Below, piece by piece: positions 53,237-62,026 of a DNA stretch of 64,000 nucleotides. The notes under the pieces are model-generated. The model saw only the letters and a program-made list of their open reading frames with translations, did no database searches and had not been told where the DNA came from. The position numbers were made by a program, and so were the translations under genes. Position 1 is the first letter of the stretch. Each line of letters starts with the position of its first letter. This stretch comes from JBKHDT01 sp046541195. GTDB taxonomy: Bacteria > Pseudomonadota > Gammaproteobacteria > Halothiobacillales > Halothiobacillaceae. The DNA lies in contig JBKHDT010000001.1 in NCBI GenBank assembly GCA_046541195.1, positions 1-64,000 of the forward strand, in the 5' to 3' direction.

Positions 53237-54594
53237 GGATAGTCTCCCATGGCATGACGCAGCGTCGCCACCTGCATGTTGTAATCGTTGATGGCCGAGT
53301 AGTATTCGGCCCGGGTCGTCGCGTAGGTCCGCAGGGCATCCGCGAGGCTGCCGGCATCCATGATCCCGGCCTGGTAGTCCATGAAGCCCGAGACCATCCA
53401 GCGCCGTGCCGACCGTGCGCCGGAGTCCAGGTGATCGATCTCCTGACGCAGGGCGCGAATCCTGTGATACGCCTCTGCGACCTCGAACGGAATGCCCACC
53501 TGAGCCTGCCGCGCCTTGGCGACCACGCCCTGAAGCTCGGCCTCCGCCCGGGAGACCCGCGCCCGATCGACACCCGACTGGAAGTTCCAGCGCATGCCGA
53601 CCACCGGGGTCACCGCGCCGAAATTGAGCGGATCGAATAGATACGGGTTGTCGATCCGGTCCCGGCCGGGTGTCAGCTGCCCCACGGCCACCGCACCGGC
53701 GTAGATGTCCGGACGGGACTCGGCCCGCCGGGCCGCGACATAAGCACGCATTGCCGACATGCCCTGCTCGGCCATGTCCATTTCAGGCCGTCCCTCAAGG
53801 GCGCGGGCCACCAGGTCCTCCAGTGCGTCCTCCCCGGCATCGACCGGACGGATGTGCCGCTCGGCCAGCTCGACCGGCTGGGCACGCGGAATGCCGGTGA
53901 TGGTCTTCAGACCATCGAGGGCAATCTCGCGCACGGCCTCGGCCTGGGCCACGAAGCGGTCGATCAGGGCCAGCGCTGTCTGCAACGCATACAGGTCAGC
54001 CATCTTCATGGTGCCCTCATCCACGCCGGAGCGGGTGTCCTGTTCGGCCTCTGCCACCCGCCGACGGATGTCCTCAAGCAAAGACAACGTGTCGCTGGCG
54101 GTCAGATAACCGTACCAGGCGCGCTGCACGGTGAGCCAGGCCTGCCCCCGCGCCAGGCGCACGCGCCCCTCCTCCACGGCGAGGTTCCTTCTTGCGGCGA
54201 TCTCGTAATTCTCGATCTTGCCAAAGGTATACAGTGGCTTGATGATCGACAGCTCGACCCCGAACGTCGGTGTCAGTCCATCGAGGTCATAGGCGTCATC
54301 CCGCAGCGCGCAGTCCTCGCCGGCCGAACAGCGGTTGCTGCCATTGGCGAAAAAGCCCCCGGACTTGCGCAGCGCCAGGCCGGCATACAGGTTGAGGTCC
54401 ACGATCGGGTCGCGGTTGCCCGTCACCTCGTCGATCAGGGCACGCGCCGCCTCCACATTCGCCCGCTGCTCGTCAATGCGCGGATCGGCCGCCAGCGCCA
54501 TGTCCACTGCCTGCTCCAGCGTCAGCGGCTCGGCCGCCACCCGCCCGGCGAACAAGCACGCCAAAAGAAGGATCCCCAGGATCAGTCCGTTCAT
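53233..54594 (-). CDS. TolC-family outer-membrane efflux-type protein inside the mla operon
   Basis: 453 residues. Signal peptide MNGLILGILLLACLFAGRVAAE, then the OEP pattern twice: LTLEQAVDMALAADPRIDEQRANVEAARALIDE and later GRPEMDMAEQGMSAMRAYVAARRAE, with long helices (EAELQGVVAKARQAQVGIPFEVAEAYHRI) of the tunnel. It overlaps mlaC by 4 nt at one end and mlaD by 4 nt at the other, so it is translated with Mla. TolC-like proteins are not part of the standard MlaFEDCB set, so it may extend this lipid-transport machine to the outer membrane. Role is inferred. Confidence 0.88.
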   Translation of the reverse strand: MNGLILGILLLACLFAGRVAAEPLTLEQAVDMALAADPRIDEQRANVEAARALIDEVTGNRDPIVDLNLYAGLALRKSGGFFANGSNRCSAGEDCALRDDAYDLDGLTPTFGVELSIIKPLYTFGKIENYEIAARRNLAVEEGRVRLARGQAWLTVQRAWYGYLTASDTLSLLEDIRRRVAEAEQDTRSGVDEGTMKMADLYALQTALALIDRFVAQAEAVREIALDGLKTITGIPRAQPVELAERHIRPVDAGEDALEDLVARALEGRPEMDMAEQGMSAMRAYVAARRAESRPDIYAGAVAVGQLTPGRDRIDNPYLFDPLNFGAVTPVVGMRWNFQSGVDRARVSRAEAELQGVVAKARQAQVGIPFEVAEAYHRIRALRQEIDHLDSGARSARRWMVSGFMDYQAGIMDAGSLADALRTYATTRAEYYSAINDYNMQVATLRHAMGDYP

Positions 54595-55049
54595 TCTGCT
54601 GCCTTGTCGAACAAGAATTGTGAAACCAGCCGTTCAAGAATCACGGCCGACTGGGTCATGGCCAGGCGGTCCCCTTCTTCGAGCACCGCATCTTCGGCGC
54701 CCGGAGACAACTCGATGTACTGTTCTCCGAGCAGGCCGGCCGTGTAGATGCTCGCGAACGTATCCCTGGGCAGATTGTCGTAGGCCCGGTCGATTTGCAG
54801 GGTGACCACCGCTTCGAAGGTCTCGGTGTCGACGTCGATCCGACCCACCCGTCCGATGGTGAGCCCCGCAAGCTTGACCGGCGAGCGCTCCGTCAGCCCA
54901 CCAACGTTATCGAAGCGCGCCTCGATCTGGTAGGTGTTCCCAGCGCCCGCGCCAAAGTTGCTCATCTGCATCGCCAGCACGAAGAGCGCCCCCAGTCCCA
55001 GCGCCACGAACAGGCCCACCCAGACTTCTGCCGAATGATGCGTTTTCAT
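54591..55049 (-). CDS. mlaD: MCE-domain protein MlaD
   Basis: 152 residues. N-terminal anchor helix (VWVGLFVALGLGALFVLAMQMS), then the MCE domain: YQIEARFDNVGGLTERSPVKLAGLTIGRVGRIDVD, LPRDTFASIYTAGLLGEQYIELSPG. Forms a hexameric ring contacting MlaC. Starts 4 nt after mlaE. Confidence 0.95.
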   Translation of the reverse strand: MKTHHSAEVWVGLFVALGLGALFVLAMQMSNFGAGAGNTYQIEARFDNVGGLTERSPVKLAGLTIGRVGRIDVDTETFEAVVTLQIDRAYDNLPRDTFASIYTAGLLGEQYIELSPGAEDAVLEEGDRLAMTQSAVILERLVSQFLFDKAAE

Positions 55050-55053
55050 TGAA

Positions 55054-55830
55054 TCAGCCCCCGAACATCACGGCCGTGAGAATGAAGTCGCTGCCCAGGA
55101 TCGCCAGCGAGGTGATCACCACCGTCCGCGTGGTCGCCCGCGACATCCCCAGTGAAGTGGGCGTGGCATTGTAGCCCTCGAAAACGGCGATCATCCCCGC
55201 CAGGGCACCGAATACCACGCTCTTGACGACGCCGTTGACGATATCGTCCTGAAAATCCACCTGAAGCACGATCTGCCCCCAGTAGGCAGCCTCATCCACA
55301 CCCAGCCAGATCCCGCCGACCAGATACCCGCCGAAAATGCCCACCACGCTGAACAGGGCGGCCAGCAGCGGCATGGCCACGATTGCGGCGATGAATCGCG
55401 GCGCAATGACCCGACGCATGGGATCGACCGCCATCATCTCCATTGCCGACAACTGCTCGGTGGTCTTCATCAGGGCGATCTCGGCCGTGATCGACGAGCC
55501 GGCACGCCCGGCAAACAGCAGCGCAGTGACCACCGGACCCAGCTCGCGCACCAGCGAGAGGGCCACCATGACCCCAAGTGACTCGGCCGCCCCGAAGTTC
55601 GACAGGATGTGAAAACCCTGAAGCCCGAGCACCAGGCCGACAAATCCCCCCGAAACCAGGATGATCACCAGGGAGAGCACGCCCACGGCATAGATCTCCG
55701 TGACCAGGATGCCCGGCCGGGCAAGCGCTGCCGGCACGGCCGACAGCAGACGCGGCACAAAGCGCGCCATGCGTCCAAGGTGCCCCAGCGCCGCCAGGAC
55801 CAGGGCACCGAGCCGCGCAATCGCGCTCAT
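55054..55830 (-). CDS. mlaE: MlaE permease
   Basis: 258 residues. Five or six helices, MlaE/YrbE type: LVTEIYAVGVLSLVIILVSGGFVGLVLGLQG, LVRELGPVVTALLFAGRAGSSITAEIALMKTTEQLSAMEMMAVDP, the conserved core. Pairs with MlaF in an ABC transporter for phospholipids. Overlaps mlaF by 4 nt. Confidence 0.96.
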   Translation of the reverse strand: MSAIARLGALVLAALGHLGRMARFVPRLLSAVPAALARPGILVTEIYAVGVLSLVIILVSGGFVGLVLGLQGFHILSNFGAAESLGVMVALSLVRELGPVVTALLFAGRAGSSITAEIALMKTTEQLSAMEMMAVDPMRRVIAPRFIAAIVAMPLLAALFSVVGIFGGYLVGGIWLGVDEAAYWGQIVLQVDFQDDIVNGVVKSVVFGALAGMIAVFEGYNATPTSLGMSRATTRTVVITSLAILGSDFILTAVMFGG

Positions 55831-56654
55831 GGCCGCGCTCCGGGGGGCGGGTCATCGAACCCGAAATCGGCCGCCAGGGACCGTCCGGGATAATGAAACG
55901 GCAAGGGACCGTCCGGCTCCCCGCGAATGAACTGGCAAACCCAGGGGGAATCATGCTGGCGCAGCTGCTCCGGGCTGCCCGCGCCAACCACCTGCCCGTC
56001 CGCGATGACATAGGCCATGCGGGCAATCGAGAGCACTTCGGGCACGTCGTGCGACACCAGGATCGAACTCATTCCCAGTGCCTCGTTGAGCGACTCGATC
56101 AGACGCACCAGCACACCCATGGAAATCGGGTCCTGCCCCGCGAAGGGCTCGTCGTACAGCATCAGGTCCGGATCCAGCGCAATCGCCCGCGCCAGCGCCA
56201 CCCGCCGCGCCATGCCCCCGGAGAGCTGTGCCGGCATCAGGTGGGCCGCCCCGCGCAACCCGACCGCCTCGAGCTTCATGCGCACGATCCCCGCCACCAG
56301 GTTCTCCGGCAGTTGCGCATGTTCGCGCAGCGGGAACGCCACGTTCTCGAAGACGTTCAGGTCGGTGAACAGGGCCCCGTTCTGGAACAGCACGCCCATC
56401 CGCTTTCGCGCCGCGTACAGCGCGCCCCGCCGCGCACGCGCCATGTCCACGCCATTGACCAGCACCCGCCCCGAATCCGGACGCAGCTGGCCGCCGATCA
56501 GCCGGAGCAAGGTCGTCTTGCCCGTGCCGGACGGCCCCATCACGGCGGTGACCTGTCCACGCGGAAATTCCATGCTCACGCCGTCGAGAATCAGCTGGTC
56601 CCCGCGTCGAAAGCATACGTCCTCCAGCACCACCGCAGACGTTCGATCAGTCAC
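55827..56654 (-). CDS. mlaF: ATP-binding protein MlaF
   Basis: 275 residues from GTG 56654, which overlaps the preceding stop and has GGAGGT 9 nt upstream. ABC ATPase: Walker A GPSGTGKTTLLRL, Q-loop LFQNGALFTDLNVFENVAFP, signature LSGGMARRVALARAI, Walker B LMLYDEPFAGQDP, H-loop VSHDVPE. The C-terminal extension (FIRGEPDGPLPFHYPG) is the MlaF tail that contacts MlaB. The long upstream frame to 56852 overlaps the hypothetical gene and is not used. Confidence 0.94.
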   Translation of the reverse strand: MTDRTSAVVLEDVCFRRGDQLILDGVSMEFPRGQVTAVMGPSGTGKTTLLRLIGGQLRPDSGRVLVNGVDMARARRGALYAARKRMGVLFQNGALFTDLNVFENVAFPLREHAQLPENLVAGIVRMKLEAVGLRGAAHLMPAQLSGGMARRVALARAIALDPDLMLYDEPFAGQDPISMGVLVRLIESLNEALGMSSILVSHDVPEVLSIARMAYVIADGQVVGAGSPEQLRQHDSPWVCQFIRGEPDGPLPFHYPGRSLAADFGFDDPPPGARP

Positions 56655-57193
56655 CAGCCCATGACCTCCAGCAAGGTCCGCAGGTTTTCCAGGGTTCCCG
56701 TGGGCGGGGGACTGCCCGCCACGAACAGCGCACAGGCACCCTCCGCGGGCCCGGCGGCGAAAGCATCGACCCAGCCCCTGAGGGCGCGCAGGTCGCGGGT
56801 TGCCGGAATCACGCCCACCGGTGAACCAGCGGTCGGATGATCCGGCTGCCATACCGCCGCGCTGTCCAGATGCCGCACCCCCGGGGCAACCGCATCAGGG
56901 GCATCGAGCAGCGCAATCATTCGGTGCGCGTGGGCCGACGCCCAGGTGGAAACCAGCGCCCGCCCAGGCTCGTCACCCGGATCCTCGATCACGGCACGCA
57001 GCGATGGCGGCGCATCCGCAAGCACGGCCAGGGCGGCCTCGTCCACCTGATCGGCCGCGAGCCAGATCGCGGAGGTCGTGCCGGCGAGGTAATCCAGACG
57101 CCAGGAATCCGGAAGATCCTCGGGATAGTAGAGCCCGTCCAGGGCCGGATCGTCCCAGCGGCGCAGGCCGATAAGCAGGCGCTGACAGGGCAT
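56651..57193 (-). CDS. Uncharacterised protein upstream of mlaF
   Basis: 180 residues. MPCQRLLIGLRRWDDPALDGLYYPEDLPDSWRLDYLAG, a mixed alpha/beta protein with several DxxxG/Asp-rich stretches; no transmembrane segment or signal peptide. The YYPEDLPDSWRLDYLA block loosely recalls DUF72-type TIM-barrel proteins but I cannot confirm that family. It lies 2 nt after the FGE-like gene and overlaps mlaF by 4 nt, so it belongs to the operon. Function unknown. Confidence 0.7.
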   Translation of the reverse strand: MPCQRLLIGLRRWDDPALDGLYYPEDLPDSWRLDYLAGTTSAIWLAADQVDEAALAVLADAPPSLRAVIEDPGDEPGRALVSTWASAHAHRMIALLDAPDAVAPGVRHLDSAAVWQPDHPTAGSPVGVIPATRDLRALRGWVDAFAAGPAEGACALFVAGSPPPTGTLENLRTLLEVMGW

Positions 57194-57195
57194 GG

Positions 57196-58086
57196 TCAGT
57201 CGATCTCCCGAACCAGCCGGAAACCGAGATTCAGGTCAAACTCGTAAACGTAACGCGCCGCGCGCGAGGCGCTTCGGCAGCGCCCGGGACGATCGAACCA
57301 GGACCCCCCGCGCACGACCCGCTGCTGCCGGTGACGCTTGTCGAGGGACACATGCGCGTTGCCCCCTTCCGTGGGGTGGCCGCGCAGGGTATCGCTCCAG
57401 TGATCCTGCGTCCATTCCTGGACGTTCCCGTGGACCTCGTGCAGCCCCCAGCCGTTCGCCGGCAGACTGCCGGCCGCCACCGGCTTGCCCAGCCCGCAGA
57501 GAAACAGTCCCCGCGTGCATTGAAAGCCGCCCGCGCAGTTGACTTCCTCCCGGTGAATCTTGTCGCCGAAGCAGAACGCGCTGTCGGTCCCGGCCCGGGC
57601 GGCGTATTCCCACTCGCCCTCCGTCGGCAACCGATACCGCTGCCCGGTGCGGCCGCTCAGCCAGTTCGCAAATGCCTCGGCGTCCCAGAAAGACACGTTG
57701 TACACGGGAAAACCGGGCTCCCGCCAGGTGTAGGGGCGCGGCGGCCGCCGCCCGCTCTCCTCGACGAAGCGGTAGTACCAGGCACGGGTCATCGCCGTGC
57801 AGGTCATGGCATACGGGGCCGAGAACCGGACCTCCCGACGCGGGCCCTCTTCCGGCAGCCGCATGTACTCATCCGGCGGCGCCCCCATTTCGAAGGCACC
57901 GGCGGGAATGAATGCCAGCTGCGGACCCGTGCTGCCATCATCAAGGCGATCCGCGAAAAGTCGCTCGAAGCCCTTCGCCCGCGCCGCCTCGGCCTGCATG
58001 AAACTTGCACGGGTGAAATGCTGGTCCTCACCGCGGCCGATGGACCCGGAAGTGTCCCGGTCGATTGTCTCTGGCTGGGCACTCAT
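57196..58086 (-). CDS. FGE/SUMF1-domain protein
   Basis: 296 residues from ATG 58086. Formylglycine-generating-enzyme-like fold: PQLAFIPAGAFEMGA, PVYNVSFWDAEAFANWLSGRTGQRYRLPTEGEWEYAARAG, GLHEVHGNVQEWTQDHW, VVRGGSWFDRPGRCRSASRAARY, LGFRLVRE. In authentic FGE two close cysteines bind copper near the end; here one is present (GRC) and the other position reads Asp, so true formylglycine activity is doubtful. No sulfatase gene is nearby. First gene of the long mla-murA-his run. Role unknown. Confidence 0.82.
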   Translation of the reverse strand: MSAQPETIDRDTSGSIGRGEDQHFTRASFMQAEAARAKGFERLFADRLDDGSTGPQLAFIPAGAFEMGAPPDEYMRLPEEGPRREVRFSAPYAMTCTAMTRAWYYRFVEESGRRPPRPYTWREPGFPVYNVSFWDAEAFANWLSGRTGQRYRLPTEGEWEYAARAGTDSAFCFGDKIHREEVNCAGGFQCTRGLFLCGLGKPVAAGSLPANGWGLHEVHGNVQEWTQDHWSDTLRGHPTEGGNAHVSLDKRHRQQRVVRGGSWFDRPGRCRSASRAARYVYEFDLNLGFRLVREID

Positions 58087-58260
58087 GCGTGTTCTGCACC
58101 TTCGAATCGAGTTCCTGAAATGGACCGGTGTGACCGCGCCGCCGAGACGGGGTTCCGCACGGCCACCGGCACCGCAATTCCCGCCCCGCTTCTGGAGCCC
58201 GGCGCGGGCAACGGATACAATCCGGGCCTTCGCGACAAACGGCCATGATACCTTCACGCC

Positions 58261-59232
58261 ATGAATCGAACCAACCTGATCGACCTGGGCCGGAGCGTGC
58301 TGCGCGCGGAAAGCGACGCGGTGCGCGCGCTCGCCGACCGCGTTGACCAGCAGTTCGTGGACGCCTGCAACCTGCTTTACGGCTGCAGCGGCCGGGTCGT
58401 GGTCACCGGCATGGGCAAGTCCGGGCACGTGGGCGGCAAGATCGCCGCGACCCTGGCGAGTACCGGCACGCCGGCGTTTTTCGTGCATCCGGGCGAGGCC
58501 AGTCATGGTGACCTGGGCATGGTGACCGCCGAGGACATCCTGCTGGTCCTGTCCAATTCCGGGGAAACCGCCGAGATACTGGCCCTGCTGCCGGGAATCA
58601 AGCGACTCGGCCTGCCAATGGTTGCCCTGACCGGCCGTGCCGGATCGACCCTGGCCGAGGCCGCCACGGTTCATCTGGACGTCAGCGTCGACCGGGAAGC
58701 CTGCCCGCTGAACCTGGCGCCCACGACCTCGACCACCGCGGCCCTGGCGATGGGAGACGCGCTCGCGGTCGCGCTCCTGGACGCACGGGGCTTTACCCCC
58801 GAGGACTTCGCGCGCGCCCACCCCGGCGGCGCACTCGGAAGGCGGCTGCTGCTGCACGTCGAGGACATCATGCACCGCGACGACCGCATTCCCCGGGTCC
58901 CTTCCAGCGCCCTGCTGCGCAACGCCCTGCTGGAAATCACCTCCAAGGGTCTGGGCATGACCTGCGTGGTGGACAGCGAGGACAGGCTGCTGGGCATCTT
59001 CACCGATGGCGACCTGAGACGGGTCCTGGACCGCGACGTCTCGGTGCTCGACTGCCCGATCGAGCAGGTAATGACGCGCGACCCGCAGACCTGCCCGCCG
59101 CAGATGCTGGCGGCGGAGGCACTGGGCCTGATGGAATCACGCAAGATCAACGCCCTGGTGGTCATCGACACGCGGGGCCGGGTGGCCGGCGCCCTGAACA
59201 TGCATGACCTGCTTCACGCCGGCCTCGAATGA
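58261..59232 (+). CDS. kdsD: Arabinose-5-phosphate isomerase KdsD
   Basis: 323 residues. First enzyme of Kdo synthesis: D-ribulose-5-P to D-arabinose-5-P. SIS domain (about 30-165: GRVVVTGMGKSGHVGGKIAATLASTGTPAFFVHPGEASHGDLGM) followed by two CBS domains (about 205-320: IFTDGDLRRVLDRD, MESRKINALVVID). Divergent from the FGE-like gene across a 174-nt gap, which must hold promoters for both. Start ATG 58261 has a weak ribosome-binding site. Confidence 0.95.
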   Translation: MNRTNLIDLGRSVLRAESDAVRALADRVDQQFVDACNLLYGCSGRVVVTGMGKSGHVGGKIAATLASTGTPAFFVHPGEASHGDLGMVTAEDILLVLSNSGETAEILALLPGIKRLGLPMVALTGRAGSTLAEAATVHLDVSVDREACPLNLAPTTSTTAALAMGDALAVALLDARGFTPEDFARAHPGGALGRRLLLHVEDIMHRDDRIPRVPSSALLRNALLEITSKGLGMTCVVDSEDRLLGIFTDGDLRRVLDRDVSVLDCPIEQVMTRDPQTCPPQMLAAEALGLMESRKINALVVIDTRGRVAGALNMHDLLHAGLE

Positions 59233-59314
59233 ACCGGATCACGCCGCGACCAAGGGCGACCAGGGATCGCGGCTGCCCCTGAAAAACTGTTGGCAGATCG
59301 CCGGGAATGCACAG

Positions 59315-59848
59315 ATGAGCGAATCGGAAAACTTGCTGGAGCGGCTGCGCCGCGTGCGCGTGCTGGTACTGGACGTGGACGGCGTCATGACCGATGGCAA
59401 GCTTTACTTCGACGCCGACGGGCGCGAGTTGAAGGCGTTTCATTCCCGGGACGGCCATGGCATCAAGCTGGCCCAGTCCGCGGGAATCGAGGTAGCCATC
59501 ATTTCCGGGCGGGAATCGGGCGCCGTGATGGCGCGCGCGGCGAACCTGGGCATCGAACACTGCATCCTCGGCAGCCTGACCAAGGGCGAGGCGATCGAGT
59601 CACTCTCGAAGCGACTGGGCGAACCGCTGGAACGGTTCGCGGCCATGGGGGACGATATCATCGACCTGCCGATGCTGACCCGTGCCGGCGTGGCGGCCAC
59701 CGTCCAGGATGCACCGGAGTGCGTCAAGGCCCATGCCGACTGGATCAGCGACCGGCGCGGTGGTGACGGTGCCGTGCGCACCTTCATCGAGGCTCTGCTG
59801 CAGGCTCAGGGCAGCTGGGACGCGGTGATCGCGCGTTACCTGCGCTGA
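59315..59848 (+). CDS. kdsC: Kdo-8-phosphate phosphatase KdsC
   Basis: 177 residues from ATG 59315. HAD-like phosphatase, LVLDVDGVMTDG with D20 and D22, IISGRESGAV, SLTKGEAIESL, and AMGDDIIDLPML. Releases phosphate from Kdo-8-P. The start at 59204 gives a 37-residue extension not found in the family and is rejected. Confidence 0.95.
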   Translation: MSESENLLERLRRVRVLVLDVDGVMTDGKLYFDADGRELKAFHSRDGHGIKLAQSAGIEVAIISGRESGAVMARAANLGIEHCILGSLTKGEAIESLSKRLGEPLERFAAMGDDIIDLPMLTRAGVAATVQDAPECVKAHADWISDRRGGDGAVRTFIEALLQAQGSWDAVIARYLR

Positions 59849-59869
59849 GCGCCCGCGGGACAAGACTCC

Positions 59870-60568
59870 ATGCCGCTGCCCACCACCCTGCCCAGAACCC
59901 TGCTGTGGCCCGTCCTGCTTGTCGCGGTGCTGGTCACCGGCTGGTGGAACTTTCATGACAGCGCACAGGAACCGGCCGCCACGGGGCTGCCGGAGGTCGA
60001 TCACAGCCTCTCCGGCTTTCATGCCGCCGGCTTCGACGAGACCGGTGCCCTCGCCTGGCGACTGCAGGGCGAGCAGGTGGATCATCTGCTGGCTGAGAAA
60101 ACCTTCAGGATGGGCGCCGTCACGGTCGAATATCACGACCAGCACGACCCCGGGCACCCGCCCTGGCGCATCGAGGCAACCGCCGGCGAGTCCGACGACC
60201 GCCTTGAGCGCATCGTGCTGTTCGACGGGGTCCGCGCAGACCGGGATGCGGCGCCCCCCGTGCAGGCACTGTCCTTCGCGACACAACGGCTGACGATCGA
60301 GCCCGATGCGGGCCTGGCATACACCGAAGCCTCCGCGCGGGCTGCCGAAGCCGGCGTCTGGACCAGCCGGTCACGCGGGCTGCGCCTGGAGCGGGAAGCG
60401 GCCCGCATCGGGCAGGAGTCGGTCAGAGACCGTTACCGACCGCCGCATGACGGGCATCCCCCGCTGCCGACGCCGGACAGTCCGGCACACCAGGGCATCT
60501 CTGCGCCCGTGCCTCAGATTCCCGATCGGGGCATGGACGCCCCGGCGCACCCTGGCACAAGGCATTGA
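59870..60568 (+). CDS. lptC: LPS transport protein LptC, with an unusual C-terminal tail
   Basis: 232 residues. N-terminal anchor helix (TLLWPVLLVAVLVTGWW), then a jellyroll region (FHAAGFDETGALAWRLQGEQVDHL, TVEYHD, PWRIEATAGES, LTIEPDAGLAYTEASARAAEAG). LptC bridges LptF/G to LptA. Typical LptC ends near ESVRxRY; here a further 45 or so Pro/His-rich residues follow to the stop at 60568, which suggests either a real tail or a lost stop. Confidence 0.87.
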   Translation: MPLPTTLPRTLLWPVLLVAVLVTGWWNFHDSAQEPAATGLPEVDHSLSGFHAAGFDETGALAWRLQGEQVDHLLAEKTFRMGAVTVEYHDQHDPGHPPWRIEATAGESDDRLERIVLFDGVRADRDAAPPVQALSFATQRLTIEPDAGLAYTEASARAAEAGVWTSRSRGLRLEREAARIGQESVRDRYRPPHDGHPPLPTPDSPAHQGISAPVPQIPDRGMDAPAHPGTRH

Positions 60569-60791
60569 ATCGCGAAGCCCGGGCCGGGTGCCAGGCGCAA
60601 AACCGGGCAGCGGGCTTCGTGCAGGGTTTTCCTGGCGGGTTACAATCGGTTGCCTGCAACCGCCCGACAGGCTACGAAACACGCCGGCCCCCTGGATCAT
60701 GCCGCAACCGCCTGAATGCCGGACGTGCTTGCAGACGCCGAATACACGCATTGCCGGGCCCGCAGGCCCGTTTACCGAAAGGGATGAGTCC
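60569..60791 (+). other. Unusual gap between lptC and lptA with a dispersed repeat
   Basis: 223 bp where the genes usually overlap. Contains a CTTCGTGCAGGG repeat copy (60605-60640) and a TACAAT about 15 nt later, a possible weak -10 for lptA. Confidence 0.5.
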
Positions 60792-61298
60792 ATGCCCCTC
60801 AAGCCACTGATCCTGCTGCTCCTGCCCGCCCTGTTCGTCCCCGCCGTCAGCTGGGGGGCATCCGCGGACCGGCAGGAACCCATCGAGATCCAGGCAGACC
60901 GCAAGACCACCGATTACAGGACGGGCGTCGGCCGCTACGAGGGCGGCGTGATCATCACCCAGGGCACGCTGAGGGCAACCGCCGACGTGGCCACCATCTA
61001 CGTCGAGGAGGACCGCTTCGATCGCGCCGTGCTGACGGGCGCCCCGGCGACCTTCCGGGAAATCGACGACGAGGGGCGCGAGATCCGGGCTTCGGCCCGG
61101 GAGGCAGTCTACGAGGCGGCAGCCGAACGGGTCACGCTTGAGGGCGATGCGGTGGTCGAACGCGACGGCGACCGGCTCAGTTCCGCCCGGATCGAGTACG
61201 ACATGGCGAAGCAGGTCGTCCGCGCCGAGGGCGGCGACGAGCGCGACCGGGTTCGCTTGATCCTCATGCCGCGCGATCAGGAAGAAGATCAGCCGTGA
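60792..61298 (+). CDS. lptA: LPS transport periplasmic protein LptA
   Basis: 168 residues from ATG 60792 (GGGATGAGTCC just upstream). Signal peptide MPLKPLILLLLPALFVPAVSWG, then the OstA-like repeat: DRQEPIEIQADRKTTDYRTGVGRYEGGVIITQGTLRATADV, ASAREAVYEAAAERVTLEGDAVVERDGDRL. Its stop overlaps the lptB start (GTGA). A longer frame back to 60306 is antisense noise. Confidence 0.94.
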   Translation: MPLKPLILLLLPALFVPAVSWGASADRQEPIEIQADRKTTDYRTGVGRYEGGVIITQGTLRATADVATIYVEEDRFDRAVLTGAPATFREIDDEGREIRASAREAVYEAAAERVTLEGDAVVERDGDRLSSARIEYDMAKQVVRAEGGDERDRVRLILMPRDQEEDQP

Positions 61299-62026
61299 CG
61301 GTGCCGGTACTGGCGCTTGACGGCGTCCACAAGCGTTTTGGCAAGCGGCAGGTCGTTCGCCGCGTGAGTCTCGAGGTCCATGCCGGCGAAGTGGTTGGCC
61401 TGCTCGGACCCAACGGTGCGGGCAAGACGACCAGCTTCTACATGGCCGTGGGCCTGATCCCGGTGGACGGAGGGCGAATCCTGCTGCACGGGCGCGATGT
61501 CACCCACCTGCCGGTCGACCGGCGGGCCCGGCAGGGGCTGGGCTATCTACCACAGGAAGCCTCGGTGTTTCGCAAGCTCAGCGTGGCCGACAACATCCTG
61601 GCCATCCTGGAGCTGCGGGCTGATCTGAGCCGCCAGGCGCGGCAGGAGGAACTTGAGCGCCTGCTCGACGAGTTGCACATTCACCACATCCGCGACAGCC
61701 GCGGCCAGGCCCTGTCCGGCGGCGAGCGCCGACGCGTGGAGATCGCGCGGGCGCTGGCGGCCCGACCGGACTGCATGCTGCTCGACGAGCCCTTTGCCGG
61801 GGTCGACCCGATCTCCGTGGTGGATATCCAGCGCATCGTGGCCCACCTGCGCGATCGGGGCATCGGCGTGCTCATCACCGACCACAACGTTCGCGAAACG
61901 CTCGGTATCTGCAGCCGGGCCTACATCGTCTCGGAAGGCGAGGTGATCGCCGCGGGAAGCGCCGAGCACATCCTTGCCGACGAACAGGTGCGTCGCGTCT
62001 ACCTGGGCCGGGACTTCTCGCTGTGA
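61295..62026 (+). CDS. lptB: LPS export ABC transporter ATPase LptB
   Basis: 243 residues, GTG start at 61295. ABC ATPase: Walker A GPNGAGKTTSFYMAVGL, Q-loop YLPQEASVFRKLSVADNI, signature LSGGERRRVEIARALA, Walker B CMLLDEPFAGVDP, H-loop ITDHNVRETL. Powers LPS extraction with LptF/G. Directly after lptA. Confidence 0.96.
   Translation: MTVPVLALDGVHKRFGKRQVVRRVSLEVHAGEVVGLLGPNGAGKTTSFYMAVGLIPVDGGRILLHGRDVTHLPVDRRARQGLGYLPQEASVFRKLSVADNILAILELRADLSRQARQEELERLLDELHIHHIRDSRGQALSGGERRRVEIARALAARPDCMLLDEPFAGVDPISVVDIQRIVAHLRDRGIGVLITDHNVRETLGICSRAYIVSEGEVIAAGSAEHILADEQVRRVYLGRDFSL

Noticed and set aside
57196..58086. Calling the FGE-like gene a true formylglycine-generating enzyme
   Set aside because: One of the two active-site cysteines appears replaced and no sulfatase is nearby.
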